Positions 15,665-24,267 of a stretch of DNA of 64,000 nt are shown here, in pieces. This stretch comes from an uncultured Lachnospiraceae bacterium (GTDB lineage Bacteria > Bacillota > Clostridia > Lachnospirales > Lachnospiraceae). The stretch is from contig CAKRJP010000012.1 of the NCBI GenBank assembly GCA_934351835.1, positions 1-64,000 of the forward strand, read 5' to 3'. The notes below the pieces were generated by a model. That model worked only from the letters and a program-made list of their open reading frames with translations, ran no database searches and had not been told where the DNA came from. Each line of letters opens with the position of its first letter. The first letter of the stretch is position 1. Both the position numbers and the translations under genes were made by a program.

Positions 15665-17068
15665 TTAATAGGCATTTTTATTGATAAATCCCTTGAAAAA
15701 TGTCAGGAATATGATCTTAATATCTAAGCCCAGTGTCCAGTTCTCAATATAATAAAGATCACACTCAATACGTTTGCGGATAGATGTATCCCCCCGGTAG
15801 CCATTCACCTGCGCCCACCCGGTAAGTCCCGGTCTGACCTGATGCTTGATCATATATCGTGGAATCTCTTCCTTAAACTTCTCAACAAACTGTGGACGTT
15901 CCGGTCTTGGTCCTACCAGACTCATATCCCCTTTCAGGATATTGAACAGCTGGGGCAGTTCATCAATACTGGTCTTTCGCATAAACTTACCAATCTTCGT
16001 AACTCTCGGATCATCCTTAACTGTCCAGCCCTTCTTCTCATCAGACTCTTTCTGTACGATCATCGAACGGAACTTGTACATATAAAACGGCTTATTCTTC
16101 AGACCAATTCTCTCCTGCTTAAAGATCAGTGGTCCGGGATCTGTGATCTTCATAATGATCGAAACCGTCAGCATCACCGGTGAGAATAAAATAATCGCAA
16201 CAATTGCGCCAAAGATATCCATCGACCTCTTCATAAAACGATTCAGCCAGTTTGTAAGAGGAACGTGACGGATATTGATCACCGGAAGTCCCTGAATATC
16301 TTCCGTATATGGTTTTGTCGGGATAATATTATTATAGTCAGGAATAAACTTTGTATGAACGCCGGATTTCTCGCACAGATTTACAACTTTTCCGAGTTTT
16401 GGATACTCCTGTAACCCCAGTGTAATAACGATCTCATCCAGCCGGTTCTCCGGAAGGATAATCTCAAGATCATCCAGCCAGCCGATTACTTTGATATCTT
16501 TATACTCAAATCCTATCTCAACATTATCATCAAGGATTCCCCGGATCTGATATCCCCACTCAGGGTTCAGCTTGATTCGGTCTATATATTCTTCTGCCGC
16601 ATTACTGTAACCCACCAGTAAAATCTGTTTCAGATTGTAACCTTTCTTGCGGATCTTACGCAAAATCATACGGATGATATTTCTCTCGAGAACCTCTCCG
16701 CATACATCCAAAACGCCAAACACAAACAACATCCTACGGGAGATATCTGTCTGTCTGATCATGTACAAAACCATGATCAAGACCATAACACCAATCAGAT
16801 TGGCCTGCAATATACGCCAGGCTTCCAGTCTTCTTCCCAGCACCCGCTTCGGTACATATAATTTAAAAATATAGTATAACAGCAAAAAACCAGGTACTAT
16901 AAGAAGCAGCCACTTCATATAATCCTGTAATGACAAATACCATATATCCAGTTCAAATATACCACTTCGGAATCTGATATACCATGCCATTGCATACGCT
17001 ATGATAATCACAATTCCATCCAGCACGACCTGTATCTGATTCAAAAACTTTTGATTTTCTTTAATCAT
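15665..17068 (-). CDS. Polyprenyl-phosphate sugar-1-phosphate transferase (WcaJ/WbaP type)
   Basis: 467 residues. Four N-terminal membrane spans (about residues 12-115) are followed by a CoA-binding-like nucleotide domain (about 125-250), one more hydrophobic segment, and the C-terminal bacterial sugar transferase domain. Catalytic landmarks are PGPLIFKQERIG, FYMYKFRSM, SIDELPQLFNILKGDMSLVG and PRPERPQF. It transfers a hexose-1-phosphate to undecaprenyl phosphate, the first step of exopolysaccharide or capsule repeat-unit synthesis at the membrane. The start at 17068 has AAGGAAG upstream. No other polysaccharide gene is nearby, so it is an orphan here. Confidence 0.93.
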   Translation of the reverse strand: MIKENQKFLNQIQVVLDGIVIIIAYAMAWYIRFRSGIFELDIWYLSLQDYMKWLLLIVPGFLLLYYIFKLYVPKRVLGRRLEAWRILQANLIGVMVLIMVLYMIRQTDISRRMLFVFGVLDVCGEVLERNIIRMILRKIRKKGYNLKQILLVGYSNAAEEYIDRIKLNPEWGYQIRGILDDNVEIGFEYKDIKVIGWLDDLEIILPENRLDEIVITLGLQEYPKLGKVVNLCEKSGVHTKFIPDYNNIIPTKPYTEDIQGLPVINIRHVPLTNWLNRFMKRSMDIFGAIVAIILFSPVMLTVSIIMKITDPGPLIFKQERIGLKNKPFYMYKFRSMIVQKESDEKKGWTVKDDPRVTKIGKFMRKTSIDELPQLFNILKGDMSLVGPRPERPQFVEKFKEEIPRYMIKHQVRPGLTGWAQVNGYRGDTSIRKRIECDLYYIENWTLGLDIKIIFLTFFKGFINKNAY

Positions 17069-17143
17069 ATCGTTCTTCCTTTTAATTATTATAAATAAAC
17101 AGGACAAACTACCTGACGGTATCCGCTGCCCTCTATCCGTACC

Positions 17144-17172
17144 ATCATACAACATTTTACGGTATCGGACAA
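17144..17172 (-). promoter_or_regulatory. Promoter of the sugar-transferase gene
   Basis: Minus strand TTGTCC (17172-17167), 17-nt spacer, TATGAT (17149-17144). It leaves a leader of about 70 nt before the ATG at 17068 and supports that start over the longer open frame. Confidence 0.7.
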
Positions 17173-17232
17173 GACAAAACGCCAATTTCAGACCCTGTTT
17201 GGTCATACTTTTCGCACAATTTTCACAATTTA

Positions 17233-17260
17233 AGGCAGTGACCGTTCATGGTCACTGCCT
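17233..17260 (-). terminator. Terminator of metY
   Basis: A perfect 11-bp GC-rich stem (AGGCAGTGACC at 17233-17243, complement at 17250-17260, loop GTTCAT) lies 36 nt past the metY stop codon. The trailing stretch on the minus strand is AT-rich but has no long T run. Confidence 0.75.
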
Positions 17261-17296
17261 CTGGTTAGGTTTCTATAAAGTTCTCTTGAAAGCTTA

Positions 17297-18601
17297 TTAT
17301 TTTACCGCCTCAAATGCTGCATCTAATGCTGCGATCAGATCTTCGGCTTTTTCAATACCGATGGAGAGACGGATTGTATTTGGTTTGATTCCCTGATCTA
17401 ACAGTTCTTCTTCCGTGCACTGGCTATGTGTAGTTGTTGCCGGATGAATTACCAGTGACTTCACATCAGCTACATTTGCCAACAGTGAGAAAATTGACAG
17501 GTTATCGATAAATTTCTGTGCTGTCTCAGCATCTCCTTTAATCTCGAATGTAAAGATTGATCCACCACCGTTTGGAAGATATTTCTTGTACAGCTCATGT
17601 GTTGACTCACTGGCCAGTGATGGATGATGTACAGCCTCTACCTGTGGATGATTTGCAAGGTAATCTACAATCTTAAGCGCATTGCTTACGTGACGCTCTA
17701 CACGGAGTGACAATGTCTCTAATCCCTGTAAGAATAAGAATGCATGGAATGGTGAAAGTGTTGCACCTGTATCTCTTAAGATGATTGCACGAATGTATGT
17801 AACAAACGCTGCAGGACCTGCTGCTTCCGCAAATGATACTCCATGGTAGCTCGGGTTTGGCTCAGAGATCCAAGGATATCTTCCGGATGCTTTCCAGTCG
17901 AAGTGTCCTCCGTCAATGATCACTCCGCCGACTGCTGTTCCGTGTCCACCGATGAATTTTGTTGCTGAGTGTACAACGATGTCTGCACCGTACTCAATCG
18001 GGCGGATCAGATAAGGTGTTGCAAAAGTTGAATCAACTACTAACGGAAGTCCGTGTTTGTGAGCAATCTCTGCGATTTTTTCAAGATCTGCTACGTTAGA
18101 GTTTGGATTTCCAAGTGTCTCAACGAAGATTGCTTTTGTATTCTCCTGGATAGCAGCTTCAAATGCTCCCTCTTCCTCCGGATCAACGAACGTTGTTGTT
18201 ACGTTATTGTTCAGCGGAAATGTATGTGCCAGGTAGTTGTATGTTCCACCATAAATTGTCTTAGCTGCTACGATATGATCTCCGGCTTTTGTCAATGCCT
18301 GGAATGTATAACTGATCGCTGCTGCTCCGGACGCTACTGCCAATGCTCCGGATCCACCTTCCAGCGCTGCGATTCTCTGCTCGAATACATCTTCTGTCGG
18401 GTTTGTCAGTCTTCCGTAAATGTTACCTGCATCACGGAGTCCAAATCTGTCTGCCGCATGCTGTGAGTTATGGAATACATAAGAAGAAGTTGCATAAATC
18501 GGAACCGCTCTTGCGTCTGTTGCCGGATCAGCGTTCTCCTGTCCTACGTGTACCTGCTTTGTTTCAAATCCCCAGTTTTTTGAATCTTTAATATCTGCCA
18601 T
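17297..18601 (-). CDS. metY: O-acetylhomoserine sulfhydrylase (PLP-dependent, Cys/Met metabolism)
   Basis: 434 residues of the Cys/Met metabolism PLP family. Visible motifs are [20 protein letters not shown] near the start, [32 protein letters not shown], and [18 protein letters not shown], which carries the PLP lysine. The C-terminus has [13 protein letters not shown]. It makes homocysteine from O-acetylhomoserine and sulfide. Three in-frame ATGs are clustered; GGAGG lies 8 nt before the one at 18601, which is chosen. A stand-alone unit with its own promoter and terminator. I see no SAM riboswitch upstream; the LysR-family gene beyond it may regulate it. Confidence 0.95.
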   Translation of the reverse strand: MADIKDSKNWGFETKQVHVGQENADPATDARAVPIYATSSYVFHNSQHAADRFGLRDAGNIYGRLTNPTEDVFEQRIAALEGGSGALAVASGAAAISYTFQALTKAGDHIVAAKTIYGGTYNYLAHTFPLNNNVTTTFVDPEEEGAFEAAIQENTKAIFVETLGNPNSNVADLEKIAEIAHKHGLPLVVDSTFATPYLIRPIEYGADIVVHSATKFIGGHGTAVGGVIIDGGHFDWKASGRYPWISEPNPSYHGVSFAEAAGPAAFVTYIRAIILRDTGATLSPFHAFLFLQGLETLSLRVERHVSNALKIVDYLANHPQVEAVHHPSLASESTHELYKKYLPNGGGSIFTFEIKGDAETAQKFIDNLSIFSLLANVADVKSLVIHPATTTHSQCTEEELLDQGIKPNTIRLSIGIEKAEDLIAALDAAFEAVK

Positions 18602-18678
18602 TTTCATTTCCTCCATTTTCTTGTTTATTCTGTGTGCTTATTTGTTTGCTTTGTTTTATCTTGTGTAATCATACTAAC

Positions 18679-18707
18679 ATGATAGGTATAGTTTGTCTAA
18701 TATGCAA
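18679..18707 (-). promoter_or_regulatory. Promoter of metY
   Basis: Minus strand TTGCAT (18707-18702), 17-nt spacer, TATCAT (18684-18679). An alternative TAGACA/TAGTAT pair overlaps it by about 10 bp. The overlapping ATAC-N11-GTAT symmetry resembles a LysR-type site, a weak but suggestive signal given the neighbouring LysR gene. Confidence 0.6.
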
Positions 18708-18710
18708 AAA

Positions 18711-18749
18711 AAATAGCCAGTTATAGTTTTAATTTATAACTGACTATTT
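18711..18749 (-). terminator. Terminator of the LysR-family gene
   Basis: A 15-bp stem with one mismatch (18711-18725 with 18735-18749) followed on the minus strand by a run of eight T. A strong intrinsic terminator 41 nt past the stop codon. Confidence 0.9.
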
Positions 18750-18789
18750 TATATTTTATGTTTTCGCAGAAATTTCTCAAGCACTCGCA

Positions 18790-19707
18790 TCAGATCTGCA
18801 GATACTTACGGATTAATTCTATGTATAATTTTCCCATCTCACTGAGCATGGTATTCTTCCGCACTATATAACCGATCTCCATAACACTGTTTGGATTCTG
18901 GGCATCGTCCTGAAACGGTACCGCAATGTAATCATCCCCGTTCAGTTCTTCACAAATAATCCCCGAGCACAAGGTATATCCGTTCAGCCCCACCATCAGA
19001 TTCAGCATCGTCGCCCGGTCATTGGCCTTGATCACCTGAGAATATTCATTCGTCGATAAAATCTCCTCCGCAAAGTAGAACGAACCATTGTCTCCCTGCT
19101 CAAATGCCAGACACGGGTATCCTTCCAGCTGTTCGAAGCTGATAGATTTTTCTTTTGCCAGCGGATGATTCTTCCATATGTATACATACGCCTGGCAGTC
19201 TATCAGATGATGAAATGTAAGTCCTGCGGATTTCATCATCTTCTCCAGTGCTTTCCTGTTAAAATCACACAGATATAAAACTCCAATCTCGCTGCGCATA
19301 GTGCTTACATCACTCAAAACCTCCGCAGTTCTGGTCTCGCGGATCGCAAATTCATACTTTGACATATCAAATTTCTTTGCCATATCCACGAATGCTTTCA
19401 CCGCAAAGGAATAATGTTGCGTAGATACTCCGAATTTTTTCTTATAGCCTCCGCCTTTTCCGTATTTTTCCATGACGCTCTCATACTGACTATATATCTG
19501 TCTTGCATACATCAGGAATTCCATTCCGTCATTGGTAAGCGTCACTCCACGCCCGCTACGGTAAAGCAATGTCACTCCCAACTCTTTTTCCAGTTCTTTC
19601 ACCGCACTGGTCAGCGACGGCTGAGATACATATAACTGTTCTGCCGCTTTATTCATAGATTTTGTTTCTGCAATCGTTATAATATAGTTCAATTGTGTCA
19701 AAGTCAT
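18790..19707 (-). CDS. LysR-family transcriptional regulator
   Basis: 305 residues. The winged helix-turn-helix is at residues 1-60 (LNYIITIAETKSMNKAAEQL, then VSQPSLTSAVKELEKELGV), followed by the two-lobed effector domain from about residue 90. A ribosome site AAAGGAG precedes the ATG. It lies 42 nt after the transglutaminase-like gene with no clear terminator between, so partial read-through from the surface operon is possible. The metY gene downstream on the same strand is the likeliest target, in the manner of CysL/YtlI regulators of sulfur metabolism, but this is inferred from adjacency. Confidence 0.9.
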   Translation of the reverse strand: MTLTQLNYIITIAETKSMNKAAEQLYVSQPSLTSAVKELEKELGVTLLYRSGRGVTLTNDGMEFLMYARQIYSQYESVMEKYGKGGGYKKKFGVSTQHYSFAVKAFVDMAKKFDMSKYEFAIRETRTAEVLSDVSTMRSEIGVLYLCDFNRKALEKMMKSAGLTFHHLIDCQAYVYIWKNHPLAKEKSISFEQLEGYPCLAFEQGDNGSFYFAEEILSTNEYSQVIKANDRATMLNLMVGLNGYTLCSGIICEELNGDDYIAVPFQDDAQNPNSVMEIGYIVRKNTMLSEMGKLYIELIRKYLQI

Positions 19708-19749
19708 AATTTAAGTCTCTCCTTTTGCAGTCCCTTCGGAAGTAATCTG

Positions 19750-22065
19750 TTATTTTCTTATCTCTACCAGATAGTAGTATCGTAATATCATTTTTCTGAA
19801 TACTCTACTCTTAGTGTACCATATTGTAACCATATGGTCATAAAAACAATGCAGAGTATGTCTTTCATATGGCAGCAATTCTTTTCCTCCGAATCTCACT
19901 TTCTGGATAAGTTCTACCGTCCGCATATATTCTCTTCTGGTGATTCCCGGAAATTCTTCCGCAACCCGTTCCCACAATTCCTTCGGATGTGCATAATCTC
20001 CAAATATATTATTTCCGGCAAGCATTCGCTCAATAGAAGTTAGATGTTCTTCAACAAACGCTTCCGAATCCATCTCTTTTTCATTTTTATTTTGATGTCT
20101 GAGCCTTAAGTAACGTTGAAGTTCCAGAATTAAATACAATATAAGCAAAATATAACAGATTACCAGAAGAACTGCCCCTGCCCTTTCCAGTTGTCCCCCC
20201 AGAGTTTTCTGCTCTTTCTTCTGCCCATTCTTGCGCTGCTGTTTGCTCTCATTTCCATCGGATTTTGTCTCCGGTCCCTGATCCTTCTGTGTGGAATTTA
20301 CTTTATAAGAAGGTTTTCCGGATACGATTTGATCCGTATAATTCTCCACATACATTCCCGGTGTCACTTCTTCCGGAAGCCATCCAACCCCCGGCATATA
20401 CACTTCCACCCACGCATGTGCATTCTTCGTAGTCAGATCTATGGATGTTTCTTTATTTTCTGTCATCATCTGCGCCTCTTCAGCTGTCAGATGATAGCCT
20501 TCTACATAGCGGGCCGGATATCCTGCTGTCCGGTACGCAAGAACTGCCGCCGTTGCGTAAGATACTGCATTTCCTTCTTTATATTCTGTCAGAAACCATT
20601 TGACCAGATTTTTGTTTTTCGGTACATTCTGTGGATTCTCTGCATAAACAGTTTCATCACGAAGGATTTTTCGGATCCGTCCGGTAAGGTCACCTAAGTT
20701 CATGTCCTCATCTTCATTTTCCGGGAAAAATGTCTCTTTGACTAAATCTTTCATATCTTCCGGTACTTCTGTATAATTCTCCGCTACAAAGGAATGATAT
20801 ATCGCTTCTGCATCACGGTACTGTTTCTGTTCCTCCTTCGCCACATTATCAAGCCACCCTGCAGCAATCTCTGTGTCCAGCGTTGGATCCTGACCTGTGA
20901 TCCGGAAATAATAAGAAGATGTTCCCAGCAATCTTCTTGACTGTATCTGCCAGTCTTTCACCGTTTTTCCCTCGGTCTTCGTCCACCCGGTCGCAGACAC
21001 CGGAAGATACAAATATTTTCGGCAAGCTCCTACATTCTCCACTTCCACCTGCGTATATTCCGGATCTATCCCCACTACATCCGCCGTAATCTTCTCGTAT
21101 GCGGCATATTGTTTTACCGGCTCAAACTGTTCGTTTTTCAGCCAACGCAAAATCCCTTCATTGTCTCCCTGATAATCCTGTACCGGCAACGTTGCCCAAT
21201 GGTCACCCAGATACTCTCCTCCTACAAATCCTCTCAGATACAATTCCTGTGGTGTATCCATTTTTACTTTAAGAGTCACTTCACTGCCGGACAAAAGTCC
21301 GGATTCTTCTCGAAAATCCCCTCTCGGCAGAGTATCTTTGCCATACCTGATTTCCTCCAGGCACTCTGCCACCTGTTGTTTGAACCGTTCTATGCTTCCA
21401 AGGCTTTTATAACCTTCGCTCATCGCCAACAGACTCAATCCCAGTGCAAGGATTCCAGTCAACGTCAGATAGCCCCGGATTCCAAACCGTCTTCCGGCTG
21501 TCGTATAAGTTACGTTCATCCATATAATGCCGATTATCAAAAACATTACAGACCACATAGACTGTGTTCTTCCCAGCACAAAGTTTATAAACATTGCTAC
21601 CAAAATCAGAAAAACCGGCCCCGAAAAATGTCGTTGTCCGATCTGTGTCACCAAAAAGGCCGCCAGTGGGATCGCAATCACTCCCCATAAGCAGACCGCA
21701 CCTGTCTGTGCCGAACTTCTTGTTGCGAAACAGATCATATCCGTTCCAAACCTAAGATTCCACAACGTGATAAATTTGTTCAAAAGATCCAGGAACCCCT
21801 GTGTGCTGAGCGGACTCGTCAGCGCAAATGCCACCACGCCCACAATATACAGCCGGTTTTTCTCCGTAATATTCCGAACAACTATCACAACTACTCCGAC
21901 CACGAATGCAGCCAACAGACAGAATATTGAATCACTGACCGGTCTGCAGGACAAAAGAATCCCAGCCAGTAAAAATATTGCCAGCAAAATTTCCCGTACT
22001 CTGTTCATCGTATTCTTTTGTTCAACTTCCTGCAGAACGCTTACTTTGCTTCTGTCTGTTTTCAT
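19750..22065 (-). CDS. Transglutaminase-fold membrane protein lacking the catalytic cysteine
   Basis: 771 residues of TgpA/DUF3488 layout: about six N-terminal membrane spans (residues 22-210), an extracellular region with the transglutaminase fold (about 440-575), one membrane span near 625-650, and a cytoplasmic tail. In active relatives the fold begins GxC; here it reads EGNAVSYATA with Ala500 at the cysteine position. His550 is present in NAHAWVEVY, while the Asp is replaced by Glu566 in WLPEEVTPG. It therefore looks catalytically dead or altered. It is the last structural gene of the kinase-LRR-MoxR-DUF58 operon, the usual partner order for MoxR/DUF58/transglutaminase sets. Confidence 0.88.
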   Translation of the reverse strand: MKTDRSKVSVLQEVEQKNTMNRVREILLAIFLLAGILLSCRPVSDSIFCLLAAFVVGVVVIVVRNITEKNRLYIVGVVAFALTSPLSTQGFLDLLNKFITLWNLRFGTDMICFATRSSAQTGAVCLWGVIAIPLAAFLVTQIGQRHFSGPVFLILVAMFINFVLGRTQSMWSVMFLIIGIIWMNVTYTTAGRRFGIRGYLTLTGILALGLSLLAMSEGYKSLGSIERFKQQVAECLEEIRYGKDTLPRGDFREESGLLSGSEVTLKVKMDTPQELYLRGFVGGEYLGDHWATLPVQDYQGDNEGILRWLKNEQFEPVKQYAAYEKITADVVGIDPEYTQVEVENVGACRKYLYLPVSATGWTKTEGKTVKDWQIQSRRLLGTSSYYFRITGQDPTLDTEIAAGWLDNVAKEEQKQYRDAEAIYHSFVAENYTEVPEDMKDLVKETFFPENEDEDMNLGDLTGRIRKILRDETVYAENPQNVPKNKNLVKWFLTEYKEGNAVSYATAAVLAYRTAGYPARYVEGYHLTAEEAQMMTENKETSIDLTTKNAHAWVEVYMPGVGWLPEEVTPGMYVENYTDQIVSGKPSYKVNSTQKDQGPETKSDGNESKQQRKNGQKKEQKTLGGQLERAGAVLLVICYILLILYLILELQRYLRLRHQNKNEKEMDSEAFVEEHLTSIERMLAGNNIFGDYAHPKELWERVAEEFPGITRREYMRTVELIQKVRFGGKELLPYERHTLHCFYDHMVTIWYTKSRVFRKMILRYYYLVEIRK

Positions 22066-22101
22066 AGTATCTTTTCCTCTGTTCTCAAATCTATATCCCC
22101 A

Positions 22102-23277
22102 TTAAATCACTATATTATGTGACTTTTCCACATAATTATCTACTTCTATCGGAACAACTGAATATTCCTGAGTATCTGCGTATTCACTCGCATTTCCCTG
22201 CCGGATATGAATAATCGTCAGATCCATCTTACCCGCAAGCTGTTTCACTGCATCTTCATCATAATTTGGTGTAATATATATCATCTTCGTGAATTTTCCC
22301 GCCAGATTACTTCTCATAAAATAGTACAGGCTGTCTCCACTGTTCTTCTCTTTCGTAATCGGTCTGCACAACAGATTAATCTCCATCTTTTCCCGCGATT
22401 CAATAGAATCCACCGGAATCGACTGGCATTCTCCGTCAATCACTCGGACTACATTATGTTCCAGGTTCAGTTTCAGCATATGATAGCTCAGTGACATTGT
22501 CACTGCCAGAACCGCATCATTACAGCGATCAGGCACCGGTTTTCCATCTAGTTTCTTTGTCAGATCACACAAAAACACCGTATTGTAATTTGATGGATAT
22601 CCAGACTCACGCACGATCAGTCCTTCTGTTTTCCCTGATAATTTCCAGTGGATACTTCTTAGCGGATCACCTTCTGCATAATCACGCAAACCGGAAACTT
22701 CGCTCAGATCCTGTCCCTTCTTCAGCGAATCATACATATCTCCCGGGACCTCTGTCTCCGGATGTCTCACCAGGTGCGTATTTATCTTAAGTGCCGGTGG
22801 ATATACCAGCGTCCGCAGCTCAACTTCTTCTTTTTTTCTCCGACAGAATAGTCCTGTCAAATCATAATATGTCGTCTGCACTACTTTAAGCTGTACATCT
22901 CCGCACGTTTCAAATTGCAACGGATATAAAAAAATCTGTTCTTTCTTTTCTGTCGGTTGCAATTCTATCGTCCGCGTAAATTTGTCACTGAAAAGTATAT
23001 TCTCCATCTGCATATGTAAGTGAATTGCTCCCATTGGCAATCTGCTTGCTCGTTTCAACTTAATTTCAAGAACCATTTCCTGTCCGATCCGACAGCTTTT
23101 CCGCACATTGTATGTGATCCGGATCTTTCGCATTGCTCCCAGCTGGACCAGTCCGCATATAACCGGGACCAGTATTAAACCAAGCATCAGCGCCACTGCA
23201 CTCCGGTTATTTGCCACAATATACATAATGACAGACATGATTAATATGACACCATACCATATTCGATGTTTTCGCAT
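22102..23277 (-). CDS. DUF58 membrane-anchored protein (MoxR partner)
   Basis: 391 residues. Two N-terminal hydrophobic segments (about 8-45) are followed by an Ig-like beta region and then the DUF58 signature LRDYAEGDPLRSIHWKLSGK near residues 196-215, leading into a von Willebrand-A-like domain. Such proteins accompany MoxR ATPases and transglutaminase-fold proteins; their biochemical role is poorly defined but is linked to assembly or maturation of envelope proteins. It begins 6 nt after the MoxR stop codon and ends 36 nt before the next gene. Confidence 0.9.
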   Translation of the reverse strand: MRKHRIWYGVILIMSVIMYIVANNRSAVALMLGLILVPVICGLVQLGAMRKIRITYNVRKSCRIGQEMVLEIKLKRASRLPMGAIHLHMQMENILFSDKFTRTIELQPTEKKEQIFLYPLQFETCGDVQLKVVQTTYYDLTGLFCRRKKEEVELRTLVYPPALKINTHLVRHPETEVPGDMYDSLKKGQDLSEVSGLRDYAEGDPLRSIHWKLSGKTEGLIVRESGYPSNYNTVFLCDLTKKLDGKPVPDRCNDAVLAVTMSLSYHMLKLNLEHNVVRVIDGECQSIPVDSIESREKMEINLLCRPITKEKNSGDSLYYFMRSNLAGKFTKMIYITPNYDEDAVKQLAGKMDLTIIHIRQGNASEYADTQEYSVVPIEVDNYVEKSHNIVI

Positions 23278-23283
23278 ACATTT

Positions 23284-24225
23284 TTACCTTCTGCCCAAAG
23301 ATGGTGCTTTCACTTTCTTTAATGTTTCATCCAACACTACTTTTGCAGTAATCCCTTCTACTTTTGCCTGTGGCTTCATCAGAAGACGGTGTTCGCAAAC
23401 ATCTTTAAAGACCGCCTGCACGTCCTCCGGGATCACATAATCGCGCTCTCTAAGAACTGCTCTTGCTCTGGAAAGCTGTGTCAGAGCATTGGCTCCTCGA
23501 GGGCTGACTCCAAGTTCCACCATCGGATATTCTCTGGTCGCCATACAAAGATCAGTAATGTAATACAGAATATCATCTGTAATATTTACAGAATACAGAT
23601 ACCCCTGGATTTCTCTTATGTCATCTGTACTCATTCTCGTTCTCACAAAATCAAGATCTCCAATTCCGTGACGGTTCTTCAGAATATCAACCTGGCTGTC
23701 CCGCTCCGGATATCCGATACTCAGGCGCACCATAAAACGGTCTAACTGCGACTCCGGAAGCGCCTGGGTTCCTGCCATTCCATAATGGTTCTGTGTCGCA
23801 ATACAGACAAACGGTTTCGGCAGCATATGTGTGATACCATCTACTGTCACACTACCTTCCTCCATAACCTCCAAAAGAGCAGATTGCGTTTTTGGCGAAG
23901 TACGGTTGATCTCATCTCCCAGAAGCAGCTGACAATCTGCTGCTCCCGGTTTATACTCCAGTTCTCCTGTCTTTTTATTGTAAATACTGAATCCAATGAT
24001 GTCCGATGGCATCGTATCCGGCGTAAACTGTACACGCTTATAAGAAAGTCCAAGCGCCCTTGAGAATCCAAGTGCCAGTGTCGTTTTTCCGACTCCCGGC
24101 GCATCTTCCAGAAGCACATGACCACCGGCATAGATTGTCATCAGCACCTTCTCGATGATGTCATCTTTTCCGATAAATACTTTCTTAATCTCCTGTATGA
24201 CCTGTTCCGATTGTTCTATAATCAT
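23284..24225 (-). CDS. MoxR-family AAA+ ATPase
   Basis: 313 residues. Walker A is EDAPGVGKTTLA (about residues 36-47), Walker B LLGDEINRTSPKTQSALLE, with VCIATQNHYGMAGTQALPES as sensor 1 and an AAA lid domain at the C-terminus. MoxR proteins act as chaperone-like ATPases for complex assembly, generally with DUF58/VWA partners as seen immediately downstream. GAGGAG precedes the ATG. It starts 42 nt after the giant LRR gene, making the LRR protein a plausible client. Confidence 0.93.
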   Translation of the reverse strand: MIIEQSEQVIQEIKKVFIGKDDIIEKVLMTIYAGGHVLLEDAPGVGKTTLALGFSRALGLSYKRVQFTPDTMPSDIIGFSIYNKKTGELEYKPGAADCQLLLGDEINRTSPKTQSALLEVMEEGSVTVDGITHMLPKPFVCIATQNHYGMAGTQALPESQLDRFMVRLSIGYPERDSQVDILKNRHGIGDLDFVRTRMSTDDIREIQGYLYSVNITDDILYYITDLCMATREYPMVELGVSPRGANALTQLSRARAVLRERDYVIPEDVQAVFKDVCEHRLLMKPQAKVEGITAKVVLDETLKKVKAPSLGRR

Positions 24226-24267
24226 AACTTTCTCCTCTTTTATGTATTTGATACCAAAATCCGTTTT

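Noticed and set aside
18602..18789. SAM riboswitch or T-box ahead of metY
   Set aside because: The leader is short and lacks the conserved helices; only a promoter and a terminator of the LysR gene are visible.
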